Shown here in pieces: positions 1 to 5,853 of a stretch of 6,089 bases of DNA (positions within the stretch are counted from its first letter, which is position 1; each line of letters begins with the position of its first letter). The DNA comes from an uncultured Bacteroidota bacterium. Lineage in GTDB: Bacteria > Bacteroidota > Bacteroidia > Chitinophagales > Chitinophagaceae. A program made the translations under genes and the position numbers. The notes under the pieces are model-generated. The model had not been told where the DNA came from. It worked only from the letters and a program-made list of their open reading frames with translations, and ran no database searches. The stretch covers positions 1 through 6,089 of the forward strand of contig CAIRSV010000085.1 in the NCBI GenBank assembly GCA_903881265.1, in the 5' to 3' direction.

Positions 1-20
1 GCTACGTTCCGCTTCTTGCC

Positions 21-35
21 CGATGCGCCGCATCG
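21..35. repeat. Short perfect GC-rich hairpin
   Basis: CGATGC and GCATCG flank a GCC loop, giving a 6-bp stem with a 3-base loop. It lies in the GC-rich stretch before the truncated ATPase and contains the alternative ATG at 23. It has no following T run, so it is not a standard terminator. Its function is unknown and it may be fortuitous in such GC-rich sequence. Confidence 0.4.
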
Positions 36-70
36 CGCCGCGAAGCGCGCCTCGCGGTCTGTCTCGCCCC

Positions 71-376
71 ATGAGAAACAGGGCCGTTTCAGATATGAGG
101 CTCGACGCTCTAGGCGATTTGAACGTGGTCATTGGTGCCAATGGTTCAGGAAAGTCGAACTTTATTAAGTTCTTCTCGCTTCTCAGTTATATGCTTGGAA
201 CCCATGATCTCGGCAATTTTATTGCGGAAAGCGGCGGCGCCGATGACCAACTGTTCGGTGGCAACAAGATTACGCCAAGGCTGTCGGCCGAGTTGCATTT
301 CCGGACGGTGAAAGGGCGAAACGATTATCGCTTTTCCCTATCCTGGGGTGCGCCGAATCGCTTTTTCTTCTCCGAG
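71..376 (+). CDS. AAA/SMC-like ATPase, N-terminal fragment (3' end lost at junction)
   Basis: This is the N-terminal part of a predicted ATP-binding protein of the AAA_21 / RecF-SMC-like ATPase group. Counting from the ATG at 71, the Walker A motif GANGSGKS is at residues 22-29, preceded by the typical strand DLNVVIG. The following stretch (SNFIKFFSLLSYM, then SGGADDQLFGG, then YRFSLSW and FFFSE) matches the expected course of this family from memory. Full members are about 350-400 residues and carry the signature and Walker B motifs in the C-terminal half, all missing here. The reading frame runs on to 457, but after about 376 it is antisense to cmk. The frame also opens upstream with an ATG at 23; I prefer 71 because residues 1-16 of the longer form look unlike protein and the ATG at 23 sits inside a perfect hairpin. 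Either start leaves a shorter N-terminus than usual. Codons are rich in G and C at third positions, unlike every other gene here. The role of such ATPases is poorly known. Confidence 0.7.
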
Positions 377-715
377 AGCTTGTTGTTGGGCCACAGCAAA
401 TTTTCGCACTTCTTTCAACGCGGCCACTTCGCTCACCAGATTGGCAATAGCCATTGATCGTATCTGCTCATCGACAGGTTCACCATTCAGACTAATTTTA
501 TTATCAATAAATGTCAACACGATCTGTTCGAGCGCTTTGACAATTTGTACATTATCTGAAAGCTCAATATGATGATCCAGAAAATACAAGGTGATTGCGC
601 GATACATTGCGCCGCTGTCGACATATGTATAATTGAGCTTATACGCCAATTGCTTAGCTAAGGTACTTTTACCTGTTGACGAAAACCCATCGATCGCTAT
701 AATGATTCCTTTCAT
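362..715 (-). CDS. cmk: Cytidylate kinase, N-terminal half, truncated
   Basis: Cytidylate kinase phosphorylates CMP and dCMP with ATP in the cytoplasm, an essential step of pyrimidine nucleotide recycling. The start is the ATG at 713-715. Residues 1-18 contain the P-loop GFSSTGKS (residues 10-17), and residues 33-40 are DSGAMYRA, the family's conserved segment after the P-loop. The region around residues 85-118 (SMAIANLVSEVAALKEVRKF, then QQQALGEEK) is the usual NMP-binding region leading to the conserved DGRDIG segment. Instead of that segment the frame continues with AIRRTPG and stops at 338-340, so roughly 105-110 residues of a normal 225-230 residue enzyme are missing, including all later catalytic and lid residues. 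As written the product could not be active. The loss coincides with the switch to GC-rich ATPase sequence, so assembly chimerism is the likeliest cause. A coding-like remnant ends 47 bp upstream on the same strand, which suggests an operon. Confidence 0.9.
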
Positions 716-762
716 GCAGGTTGCAAAGAACGAAAAAAAACATTAGATCAGAAAATGTAAGT

Positions 763-876
763 TTACAGCTCCACCATTTCTTTAATTCCCTGCATCGTCT
801 CGGCAAATGAATCAATATCGGAATTGGAATGCGTATGTCGGACACTGCGGGGAGATGAGGTATTGATAACTCTTTT
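763..876 (-). pseudogene. Possible C-terminal remnant of an unidentified gene upstream of cmk
   Basis: A 37-codon open stretch on the minus strand ends in TAA at 763-765. Its last residues, DSFAETMQGIKEMVEL, look like the amphipathic C-terminal helix of a real protein. The frame is closed upstream by a TAA at 877-879 and has no convincing start. The neighbouring frame across about 800-905 also reads plausibly (SEYKKELSIPHLPAVSDIR), so the true gene may run through both frames with a frameshift near 800-815. It ends 47 bp before cmk on the same strand, as expected of an upstream operon gene. Its family cannot be fixed: the end is loosely reminiscent of fold-type I PLP enzymes, but the spacing does not fit well. 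Chance coding-like sequence is possible. Confidence 0.3.
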
Positions 877-1006
877 TTATATTCACTATAGGTTCGGAGA
901 ACCAAATTTATCTGTCGTTCGACAGGCCGCTATGCGAACATTTCTAACAGCGTGTATTGTATAGGTCAATTCGCACTTATTGGAAACACAATACCTACTA
1001 TGATCA
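877..1006. other. Gene-free stretch with two small hairpins
   Basis: No reading frame of substance is seen between the cmk-side remnant and the end of the exported-protein gene. The stretch holds two adjacent perfect stem-loops: GGTTC-GGA-GAACC at 891-903 and CTGTC-GTTC-GACAG at 912-925. Neither is followed by a T run on either strand, so neither is a standard terminator. Sequence character changes across this interval from moderate GC to AT-rich, so a recombination or assembly boundary may lie here. Confidence 0.5.
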
Positions 1007-2410
1007 TTATTTCTCTATACTTTTAGTGTCAGGTTCTGCCATTACATAAAAGTTAATTTTAAAATCATAAAAAGGATAGCTTTGGTAAAATGCATTGAAT
1101 TGCTGCATCGCTTGTTCGTCCCACAATTTATTTTCATATTTAAAAAAATGTGTAAAACTGCTTACAGCTTCTGTAGTCAAATAGTCAAAACCAAATTGTT
1201 TTGCTTTTTCAATTAAGTTTTCTTGCTTCACCGTTGTTGGCAAAATACAGTATATCGAATTATCAAAAATGTGAAAATTATGCACTCCATCTGTTTTCGC
1301 AATTAGCTTAATAATACATCGTACTAGGCTATCTCGTTGCAACTCTCGCAAGATGGTTACTCTGCTGTTTTCACTTACATTTCCTAAATCAAAAACTGTT
1401 TTTTGATGGTAATTATAGATTTTTAAATCGGGGTAATCGTTGCGATAATCGCTGACGGATCTTATGTTATGTTGTTGATTAGGCATTGGATTGTAAAATA
1501 CAGCATATTGATGGTGTGTGTAATCCACAGGTCGCTTTATATTATTCACCATTACAAAAGGCTCGTTAGGCTGCAGCAAATACAATGAAACAGTTCTATT
1601 ATTTTCACCATTTACCAGAGGGTATGTAATACGGCTACTGTCTTTTACAATTTTAATTTCATTTGCATTATCAGGAAAGGTGTAATTAAATTTATTGCTT
1701 GTGACAAAAATTTGATAGTCTTGTGCATCCCACAAATTGCGATAATACACCTTACAATCTTTGATAGCTGCATTCATCAATTCAAAGCTGAAGTTTTTGC
1801 CGTGGTATTCTACATCATAGCCATCGCCGTATTTTGCTTTTATGGTTATTCCTCCTATTTTACTGCTATCAGCATTTAGTTTACAGCCAGCTTCTTTCAT
1901 CATACCATTTGGAAACGTATATACATAATTGTGTTTTACACTGTCTAACGGAATTATAAATTGCAAACTACCATCTTGTTTTTTTTGCATAGTAGCATTT
2001 TTATGTACGAGTTGAGTGTATAAAGTAACATATAGTTTTTCATTGCCATATTCTATTTTTGCTACTTGATTAATAGGTGCATAATATCCTTTAAAATTTT
2101 CATATACCTTGTAGTACACTAAGGGTGCCTTGCTATTGGCCTTTACTACGCTGGGCATATTCCAATTTTCGTGATAATAGGGGTTTAAATACACGGGAAT
2201 ATCGTTTTTGGTAGTATTCCAAATCCAGAAAGTATCGGTAACAGCCTTTGTGTTTTTACCTTTATCATAATAAAAAACAGGTAATTTTCTATCTGGCTGA
2301 AAGCACTCTAAGGCCTTATGAATAACGCTATCAGGGCCAACTGCATACTGCGCAAAGGAATGACACAACGCATTGAAAACTAGGACAACTATCAAAAATA
2401 TTCGTTTCAT
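1007..2410 (-). CDS. Exported protein of unknown function, weakly DUF1573-like N-terminal domain
   Basis: I do not recognise this 467-residue protein. The start is taken at the ATG 2408-2410 rather than the in-frame ATG at 2447-2449, because only the shorter form begins with a proper signal peptide: MKRIF, a hydrophobic core to about residue 15, then HSFA-QY with likely cleavage after residue 20. No lipobox is seen, so it should be periplasmic or surface-exposed. Residues about 58-132 (DTFWIWNTT, then VVKANSKAPLVYY, then a beta-rich tail) have the layout of an Ig-like DUF1573/ASPM-SPD2-Hydin domain, but lack that family's usual cysteine motif. The rest is rich in aromatic residues and Asn and probably mainly beta, with a helical segment near residues 390-440 (ENLIEKAKQFGFDYLTTE). 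No catalytic motif, transmembrane helix or type IX sorting domain is apparent. It is clearly more AT-rich than its neighbours and seems to stand alone, suggesting a lineage-specific or acquired gene. Confidence 0.8.
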   Translation of the reverse strand: MKRIFLIVVLVFNALCHSFAQYAVGPDSVIHKALECFQPDRKLPVFYYDKGKNTKAVTDTFWIWNTTKNDIPVYLNPYYHENWNMPSVVKANSKAPLVYYKVYENFKGYYAPINQVAKIEYGNEKLYVTLYTQLVHKNATMQKKQDGSLQFIIPLDSVKHNYVYTFPNGMMKEAGCKLNADSSKIGGITIKAKYGDGYDVEYHGKNFSFELMNAAIKDCKVYYRNLWDAQDYQIFVTSNKFNYTFPDNANEIKIVKDSSRITYPLVNGENNRTVSLYLLQPNEPFVMVNNIKRPVDYTHHQYAVFYNPMPNQQHNIRSVSDYRNDYPDLKIYNYHQKTVFDLGNVSENSRVTILRELQRDSLVRCIIKLIAKTDGVHNFHIFDNSIYCILPTTVKQENLIEKAKQFGFDYLTTEAVSSFTHFFKYENKLWDEQAMQQFNAFYQSYPFYDFKINFYVMAEPDTKSIEK

Positions 2411-2459
2411 AGAAAATTGGAAGATAAAACAAAATGAAACATACCGCATCGAAATTCCT

Positions 2460-2467
2460 CAAAAGTA
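2460..2467 (-). promoter_or_regulatory. Candidate Bacteroidota -7 promoter element for the exported-protein gene
   Basis: Read on the minus strand this is TACTTTTG, an exact match to the Bacteroidota -7 consensus TAnnTTTG. It would place the transcription start near 2453 and leave about 40 nt of leader before the ATG at 2410. It also places the longer alternative start (2449) only a few bases from the 5' end, which supports the shorter start. No good TTG is seen at the usual 17-23 bp spacing upstream, so the call is tentative. Confidence 0.35.
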
Positions 2468-2486
2468 ATTTCCTTTTTTTGTCGAG

Positions 2487-2624
2487 TTATGTATCTTCAT
2501 GGACCACTGTTTCTTTAATACGTTCAGGCCGTAAGTGCGCGGATCGAGGCTGAGACAAAAAGTAATTGAACGCATTTTCGTCGGCCCCATGTATTAACAA
2601 AACTCTAATGCAGCGAACAATGCG
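2487..2624 (-). pseudogene. Possible C-terminal remnant, minus strand
   Basis: A 45-codon open stretch runs from after a TGA (2625-2627) to a TAA at 2487-2489. It reads like real protein towards its end (ADENAFNYFLSQPRSAHLRP, then ERIKETVVHEDT), charged and mixed in composition with balanced codons. There is no ATG; the only plausible start is TTG at 2598-2600, giving 37 residues. I recognise no family. It lies in the divergent intergenic region, upstream of the exported-protein gene and on the same strand. It may be the broken end of a gene displaced when the AT-rich gene arrived, or chance. Confidence 0.2.
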
Positions 2625-2644
2625 TCATTTACAGTTTGAGTGAT

Positions 2645-2652
2645 TATATTTG
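2645..2652 (+). promoter_or_regulatory. Candidate -7 promoter element before the DoxX-like gene
   Basis: TATATTTG is an exact TAnnTTTG match lying 17 bp before the ATG at 2670. Transcription would begin near 2657-2660, leaving a leader of about 10 nt. This argues against the in-frame GTG at 2640, which would lie upstream of the transcript. A matching -33 TTG at normal spacing is not evident. Confidence 0.4.
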
Positions 2653-2669
2653 TTCACAAAATTTTCCGT

Positions 2670-3899
2670 ATGCAACAACAAAACAAAGCACTGAATTTTA
2701 CACTCACGTTTATCCGCCTGTTTGTCGGCATTCTCTTTATCTTCTCGGGCCTCATTAAAGCCAACGACCCATCGGGCCTAGCCTATAAAATGGGTGAGTT
2801 TTTCGAAATCTGGGGCAAGGAAGGTTATATGCCTTCGCTGATGTTGTGGCTCGACGGCTTTAAATTATTTTTCTCCATTGCAATGATCACCTTTGAAATC
2901 GTAGCTGGTATCGCGCTGATTATTGGCTATCGATTCAAACTCTTTTCCTATCTTATTCTTCTGCTTACCATCTTCTTCACCTTCCTCACAGCCTATGCCT
3001 TGTTTAGCGGCAAGGTCAAGGAATGTGGTTGCTTTGGCGATTGTATCAAGCTTCAAGCAAACGAATCGTTTATGAAAGATCTTATTTTGCTAGTGCTTAT
3101 TACAATCCTTGTATTCTTTAGAAAACAAATCAAACAAGCGTTCTCAAACAATATCGCCACCGGCGTAATGGTGGCCACCCTGCTGCTCACCTTGATGATG
3201 CAATGGTATGTGCTGAAACACTTGCCGTTTAAAGATTGTCTTGCCTATCGTGTTGGAAATAACCTCTATAACGAGATGACACCAGGACCCGATTATGTGC
3301 CTGCCGAATACAAAAGTTTATTGACCTATAAGAATAAGCAGACGGGCGAAACCAAAGATTTCGATCAAACAAATTTCCCTTGGCAGGATACAATCACGTG
3401 GGCTTTTGTTGATAACAAAAGTGAACTAGTGAAGGAAGCCAAACACGAGCCGCCAATCAAAGATTTTGTGATTAATACCTATGACGGACAAGACATTACC
3501 AAAAACCTACTCGACTATCAAGGCTACTTGCTTGTATTGATTGTCAAAGATGCCGACGAAGCCAATACTGCTAATATGGAAGCGCTTAGGAAGCTTGAAG
3601 CCGATTGCAAGAAAGCTAATGTTGAATTGATTGGTTTAAGTGCCTCGAATGATATAGCAACCAATGCCTTTAATAAAAAAAATAACCTCACGATACGCTT
3701 TTATACCATAGACGGTACCGTTTGCAAAACAGCCATGCGCAGTAACCCAGGCATGATGCTACTCAAGCAAGGCACTGTACTTGGCAAATGGAGTTATGCC
3801 GATTATCCTACCTTATCGACATTGAAACTTGATGGCGCGAATCAAGTCGGCCCACTGTTTCCTGCTGCAGCTAGCGCAACAGACAGCCTGCAACCTTAA
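2670..3899 (+). CDS. BT_3928-like membrane protein: DoxX/MauE-type domain plus thioredoxin-like domain
   Basis: This 409-residue inner-membrane protein has the architecture of the Bacteroidota BT_3928 family. Residues 1-185 form a DoxX/MauE-like membrane domain with likely helices at about 11-30, 65-87, 91-112, 134-150 and 163-182. The early segment FSGLIKANDPSGLAYKMGEF is characteristic. The motif CGCFGDC at 119-125, as in MauE-like proteins, supplies three cysteines near the membrane surface, with a further Cys at 190. Residues about 264-385 form a thioredoxin/AhpC-like domain (KDFVINTYDG, then YLLVLIV, then ELIGLSASN) without a CxxC active site. By analogy a redox or thiol-handling role at the membrane is possible, but the exact function is not established. 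The ATG at 2670 is chosen over the GTG at 2640: it starts just before the first helix, the extra ten residues look non-native, and a -7 element sits between them. I recall the family often lying near tpiA; no such partner is visible here. Confidence 0.88.
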   Translation: MQQQNKALNFTLTFIRLFVGILFIFSGLIKANDPSGLAYKMGEFFEIWGKEGYMPSLMLWLDGFKLFFSIAMITFEIVAGIALIIGYRFKLFSYLILLLTIFFTFLTAYALFSGKVKECGCFGDCIKLQANESFMKDLILLVLITILVFFRKQIKQAFSNNIATGVMVATLLLTLMMQWYVLKHLPFKDCLAYRVGNNLYNEMTPGPDYVPAEYKSLLTYKNKQTGETKDFDQTNFPWQDTITWAFVDNKSELVKEAKHEPPIKDFVINTYDGQDITKNLLDYQGYLLVLIVKDADEANTANMEALRKLEADCKKANVELIGLSASNDIATNAFNKKNNLTIRFYTIDGTVCKTAMRSNPGMMLLKQGTVLGKWSYADYPTLSTLKLDGANQVGPLFPAAASATDSLQP

Positions 3900-3950
3900 T
3901 CACGCGCTCGTTGAGGGCATCTGTAAAAGTAAACTCATTTCGTAACCAAT

Positions 3951-3995
3951 AACGTAATTATTGAACGTACAATCTACAATTGGAATGATTACGTT
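3951..3995. promoter_or_regulatory. Candidate hicBA operator: AACGTAAT inverted repeat plus extra AACGTA copy
   Basis: AACGTAAT (3951-3958) and ATTACGTT (3988-3995) form a perfect 8-bp inverted repeat separated by 29 bp. A further direct copy of AACGTA lies at 3964-3969. The right arm overlaps the candidate -7 element of hicB, so a bound protein could block transcription. Toxin-antitoxin operons are commonly autoregulated. However, this HicB is short and shows no obvious DNA-binding domain, so the repressor, if any, is unknown. Confidence 0.35.
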
Positions 3996-3997
3996 TG
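3990..3997 (+). promoter_or_regulatory. Candidate -7 promoter element for hicBA
   Basis: TACGTTTG matches TAnnTTTG exactly and lies 13 bp before the ATG of hicB, implying a very short leader. The nearest useful TTG upstream (3961-3963) is 26 bp away, slightly beyond the usual spacing. Confidence 0.4.
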
Positions 3998-4010
3998 TGA
4001 AAACAATACA

Positions 4011-4235
4011 ATGGAGAAGATAGTTAACTTGCATATCGAAAAATTACCTGAAGGATTTTATCTTGCTACATCAGATAATGTACAAGGGTTGATTGCTCAA
4101 GGTCGAACAATAGCTGAAACTATCGAGATAGCTAAAGACATTGCCAAAAAACTTTTAGAAGCTCAGGAAGATAAAATGTTGGAATTGGTTCAATTTGCAG
4201 ACAGTTTTGATTACCCTTTAATAGTTGGCATATAG
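4011..4235 (+). CDS. hicB: HicB-family antitoxin, type II toxin-antitoxin system
   Basis: HicB proteins bind and neutralise the HicA mRNA-cleaving toxin in the cytoplasm. This 74-residue protein has the typical HicB opening: a beta-hairpin (IVNLHIEKLPEGFYLATSDN), the VQGLIAQGRT turn, then the helix TIAETIEIAKDIAKKLLEAQ, and a short tail DSFDYPLIVGI. It consists of the partial RNase-H-like or dsRBD-like HicB fold only. The C-terminal ribbon-helix-helix or HTH DNA-binding domain of longer HicB proteins is absent, as in other short members. The ATG at 4011 follows a candidate -7 element. Its TAG stop overlaps the GTG start of hicA by one base, a tight coupling that supports a two-gene operon with the antitoxin first. 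The toxin frame is broken, so this antitoxin may now have no local target. Confidence 0.85.
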   Translation: MEKIVNLHIEKLPEGFYLATSDNVQGLIAQGRTIAETIEIAKDIAKKLLEAQEDKMLELVQFADSFDYPLIVGI

Positions 4236-4463
4236 TGGGGCGACTTAGCGGCTTTAAGTACAGAGATATAATAAGGATCCTGAAAAATTTTAGGATTTGA
4301 GTTTTACCGTCAAACAGCTGGCAGTCACGAAATTTGGTTTAATCCTTCAACGAATAAGCACACCACCATTCCTAATCATACAGGCGATATGCCCGAAGGC
4401 ACGCTAAGAGCAATTCTAAGGCAAGCTAATATTGATGTAAATGAATTTATAAATCAACAATAA
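4235..4463 (+). pseudogene. hicA: HicA-family mRNA interferase toxin, split by a +1 frameshift
   Basis: HicA toxins are small dsRBD-fold RNases that cleave mRNA and arrest translation. The gene starts at GTG 4235 (reads MGRLSGFKYRDIIRILKNF) and hits TGA at 4298-4300. The rest of the family sequence continues in the next frame from about 4284: ILGFEFYRQTAGSHEIWFNP, then TTIPNHTGDMPEGTLRAILR, then QANIDVNEF, ending with TAA at 4461-4463. Removing one A from the A5 run at 4283-4287 restores a continuous 75-codon frame with normal HicA spacing between the first helix and the GFEFYRQ strand. The expected catalytic His of GSHEIW and the PNHTGDMPEGTLR segment are both intact. The second frame has a TGA at 4281-4283 and no start until ATG 4389, so the second half is not separately translatable as a toxin. 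This is either a real inactivating mutation or a homopolymer sequencing error. Confidence 0.85.
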
Positions 4464-4716
4464 GCGAGCCATCACAGCATAAGAGAACAATCCGTTACGT
4501 GCAAGCATTCGAACTTTTATTTATTCGTCAATATTGGATTTTGCCACTGCCACAGATAAACGATTTGCTGTAAAAAGAGGTTCACTTATCGAATAAAAGA
4601 AGATAATCTTGAATGCGAATTTTCATCGAAAAAAAATGAAGCGGATTATTCCATTGTATTATCTTTAGAAAAAAAAGAGTTGATTGTCGATTTACGGCAT
4701 TCACTCGCACCGTACG
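4464..4716. other. Gene-free stretch before the permease
   Basis: No convincing gene or RNA is seen in this AT-rich interval. Short open stretches exist in two plus frames around 4485-4590 but they lack starts and family resemblance. A-runs occur at 4629-4636 and 4668-4677. A near match to the -7 consensus (TATCTTTA, 4660-4667) lies about 50 bp before the permease ATG and may be its promoter. Confidence 0.5.
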
Positions 4717-5781
4717 ATGTTTACATTTCTGTTAAAAAAATTAATCAATAGTTTCGTTGTATTACTCGGTGTGGTAGGCATCGTGTTCGTTCTTTTCTTT
4801 GTGGTATTGCCCGCCGATCCTGCCCGACTAACGATGGGGCAGCGAAGCGATGCCAAGTCGATTGCCAATATCCGTAAAGAACTTTATCTCGACAAATCGC
4901 TACCGGTGCAGTTTGCGTTGTATGTCAATGACCTGAGTCCGCTTGCCCTTCACGAAAACACCCTAGAAGCAAAAGATAAATATCAATATACAAGCTTATT
5001 CACGGCAGGTTATAACAAGGTGTTCGTTTGGAAGGCACCGTATCTGCGTCGCTCGTATCAAACCAAAAAAGATGTAAGCACGATGTTGTTAGAAGCCTTT
5101 CCCGGCACCTTGCTCTTGGCAACACTCTCTATCTTACTAGCCTCTTTGTTGGGTATCTTATTAGGCACATTAGCCGCATTAAAACAACACACGTGGCTTG
5201 ACACATCAGTCCTATTTACAAGTATCCTCGGCATTTCTGTGCCCTCATTTTTCGCAGGCATCTTGATGGCCTATATCTTCGGATTCGTATTAAAAGAGTA
5301 TACAGGTTTAAGTATCGTTTCGCCGATGTGGGATTACGATCCGTTTACGGGCCGTCATTTTGTAGCAAAAAGTTTGATATTACCTGTTCTTACATTATCG
5401 ATACGACCGTTGGCCATCATCGTTCAAATTACACGCAGTGCCATGTTGGATGTGCTCAAGCAAGATTATATCCGCACGGCCTATGCAAAGGGCCTTAGTA
5501 AAAAGTCGGTTATTTGGCGGCACGCCTTACGCAATGCGTTGAATCCAGTGATCACATCCATTTCAGGTTGGTTCGCAGAGTTATTGGCTGGGTCGTTTTT
5601 CATTGAATATATTTTCGGATGGAAAGGCATCGGCAAAATCACGGTCGATGCTCTCAACAAGTTCGACTTCCCCGTGGTGATGGGGGCTGTCTTATTCACA
5701 GCACTGATATTCATCCTGATGAATATATTGGTCGACCTATTGTATCGTTTGGTTGACCCTAGAATTAAACTCTACGTGTAA
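4717..5781 (+). CDS. ABC transporter permease, DppB/OppB type (peptide/nickel family)
   Basis: This 354-residue inner-membrane protein is one half of the channel of a dipeptide/oligopeptide-type ABC importer. Helix 1 is about residues 9-31 and ends in VVLPADPAR, the DppB signature. A long periplasmic segment follows (about 32-125), larger than in E. coli DppB and typical of Bacteroidota homologues as I recall them. The membrane domain resumes at about 128-155, 165-192, 218-240, 282-300 and 320-345. The cytoplasmic EAA loop that docks the ATPase is clear at 252-276 (RTAYAKGLSKKSVIWRHALR, then NALNP), and the ending LVDPRIKLYV is standard. The start is the ATG at 4717; an in-frame TTG at 4684 would add eleven poorly fitting residues. 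No partner permease, ATPase or binding protein is in the window, and leuS follows after 72 bp, so the other parts must lie elsewhere. The substrate cannot be told from this subunit. Confidence 0.92.
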   Translation: MFTFLLKKLINSFVVLLGVVGIVFVLFFVVLPADPARLTMGQRSDAKSIANIRKELYLDKSLPVQFALYVNDLSPLALHENTLEAKDKYQYTSLFTAGYNKVFVWKAPYLRRSYQTKKDVSTMLLEAFPGTLLLATLSILLASLLGILLGTLAALKQHTWLDTSVLFTSILGISVPSFFAGILMAYIFGFVLKEYTGLSIVSPMWDYDPFTGRHFVAKSLILPVLTLSIRPLAIIVQITRSAMLDVLKQDYIRTAYAKGLSKKSVIWRHALRNALNPVITSISGWFAELLAGSFFIEYIFGWKGIGKITVDALNKFDFPVVMGAVLFTALIFILMNILVDLLYRLVDPRIKLYV

Positions 5782-5818
5782 TTAGCTGATTCAGATTTTA
5801 TGATTCCGCTATATCCTT

Positions 5819-5826
5819 TATCTTTG
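5819..5826 (+). promoter_or_regulatory. Candidate -7 promoter element for leuS
   Basis: TATCTTTG is an exact TAnnTTTG match. It predicts a transcription start near 5832 and a leader of about 20 nt before the ATG at 5854. It lies inside the alternative extension from ATG 5800, arguing for the shorter start. A TTTTATG stretch at 5797-5803 is only a weak -33 candidate. Confidence 0.4.
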
Positions 5827-5853
5827 GGTGCTTTACAATATAGCACATCCACT

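Noticed and set aside
348..572. A plus-strand open frame across cmk
   Set aside because: It is exactly antisense to well-recognised cmk sequence and resembles no protein.
669..905. A 78-codon minus-strand open frame overlapping the start of cmk
   Set aside because: It overlaps cmk by nearly 50 bp and its second half reads like a shifted version of another frame. Only its upstream part may belong to the frameshifted remnant.
4283..4291. A AAT TTT heptamer in hicA, considered as a programmed -1 frameshift site
   Set aside because: The heptamer is in the correct register for -1 slippage, but joining the two halves of hicA needs a +1 (or -2) shift, so -1 slippage would not restore the toxin.
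4485..4590. Short coding-like stretches in two plus frames after hicA
   Set aside because: There are no starts, no family resemblance and no continuation; they are consistent with chance.
5058..5714. Minus-strand open frames inside the permease gene
   Set aside because: They are antisense shadows of a strongly recognised ABC permease.
5800..5853. In-frame ATG extending leuS by 18 residues
   Set aside because: The extra residues have no family support and a -7 promoter element lies within them.
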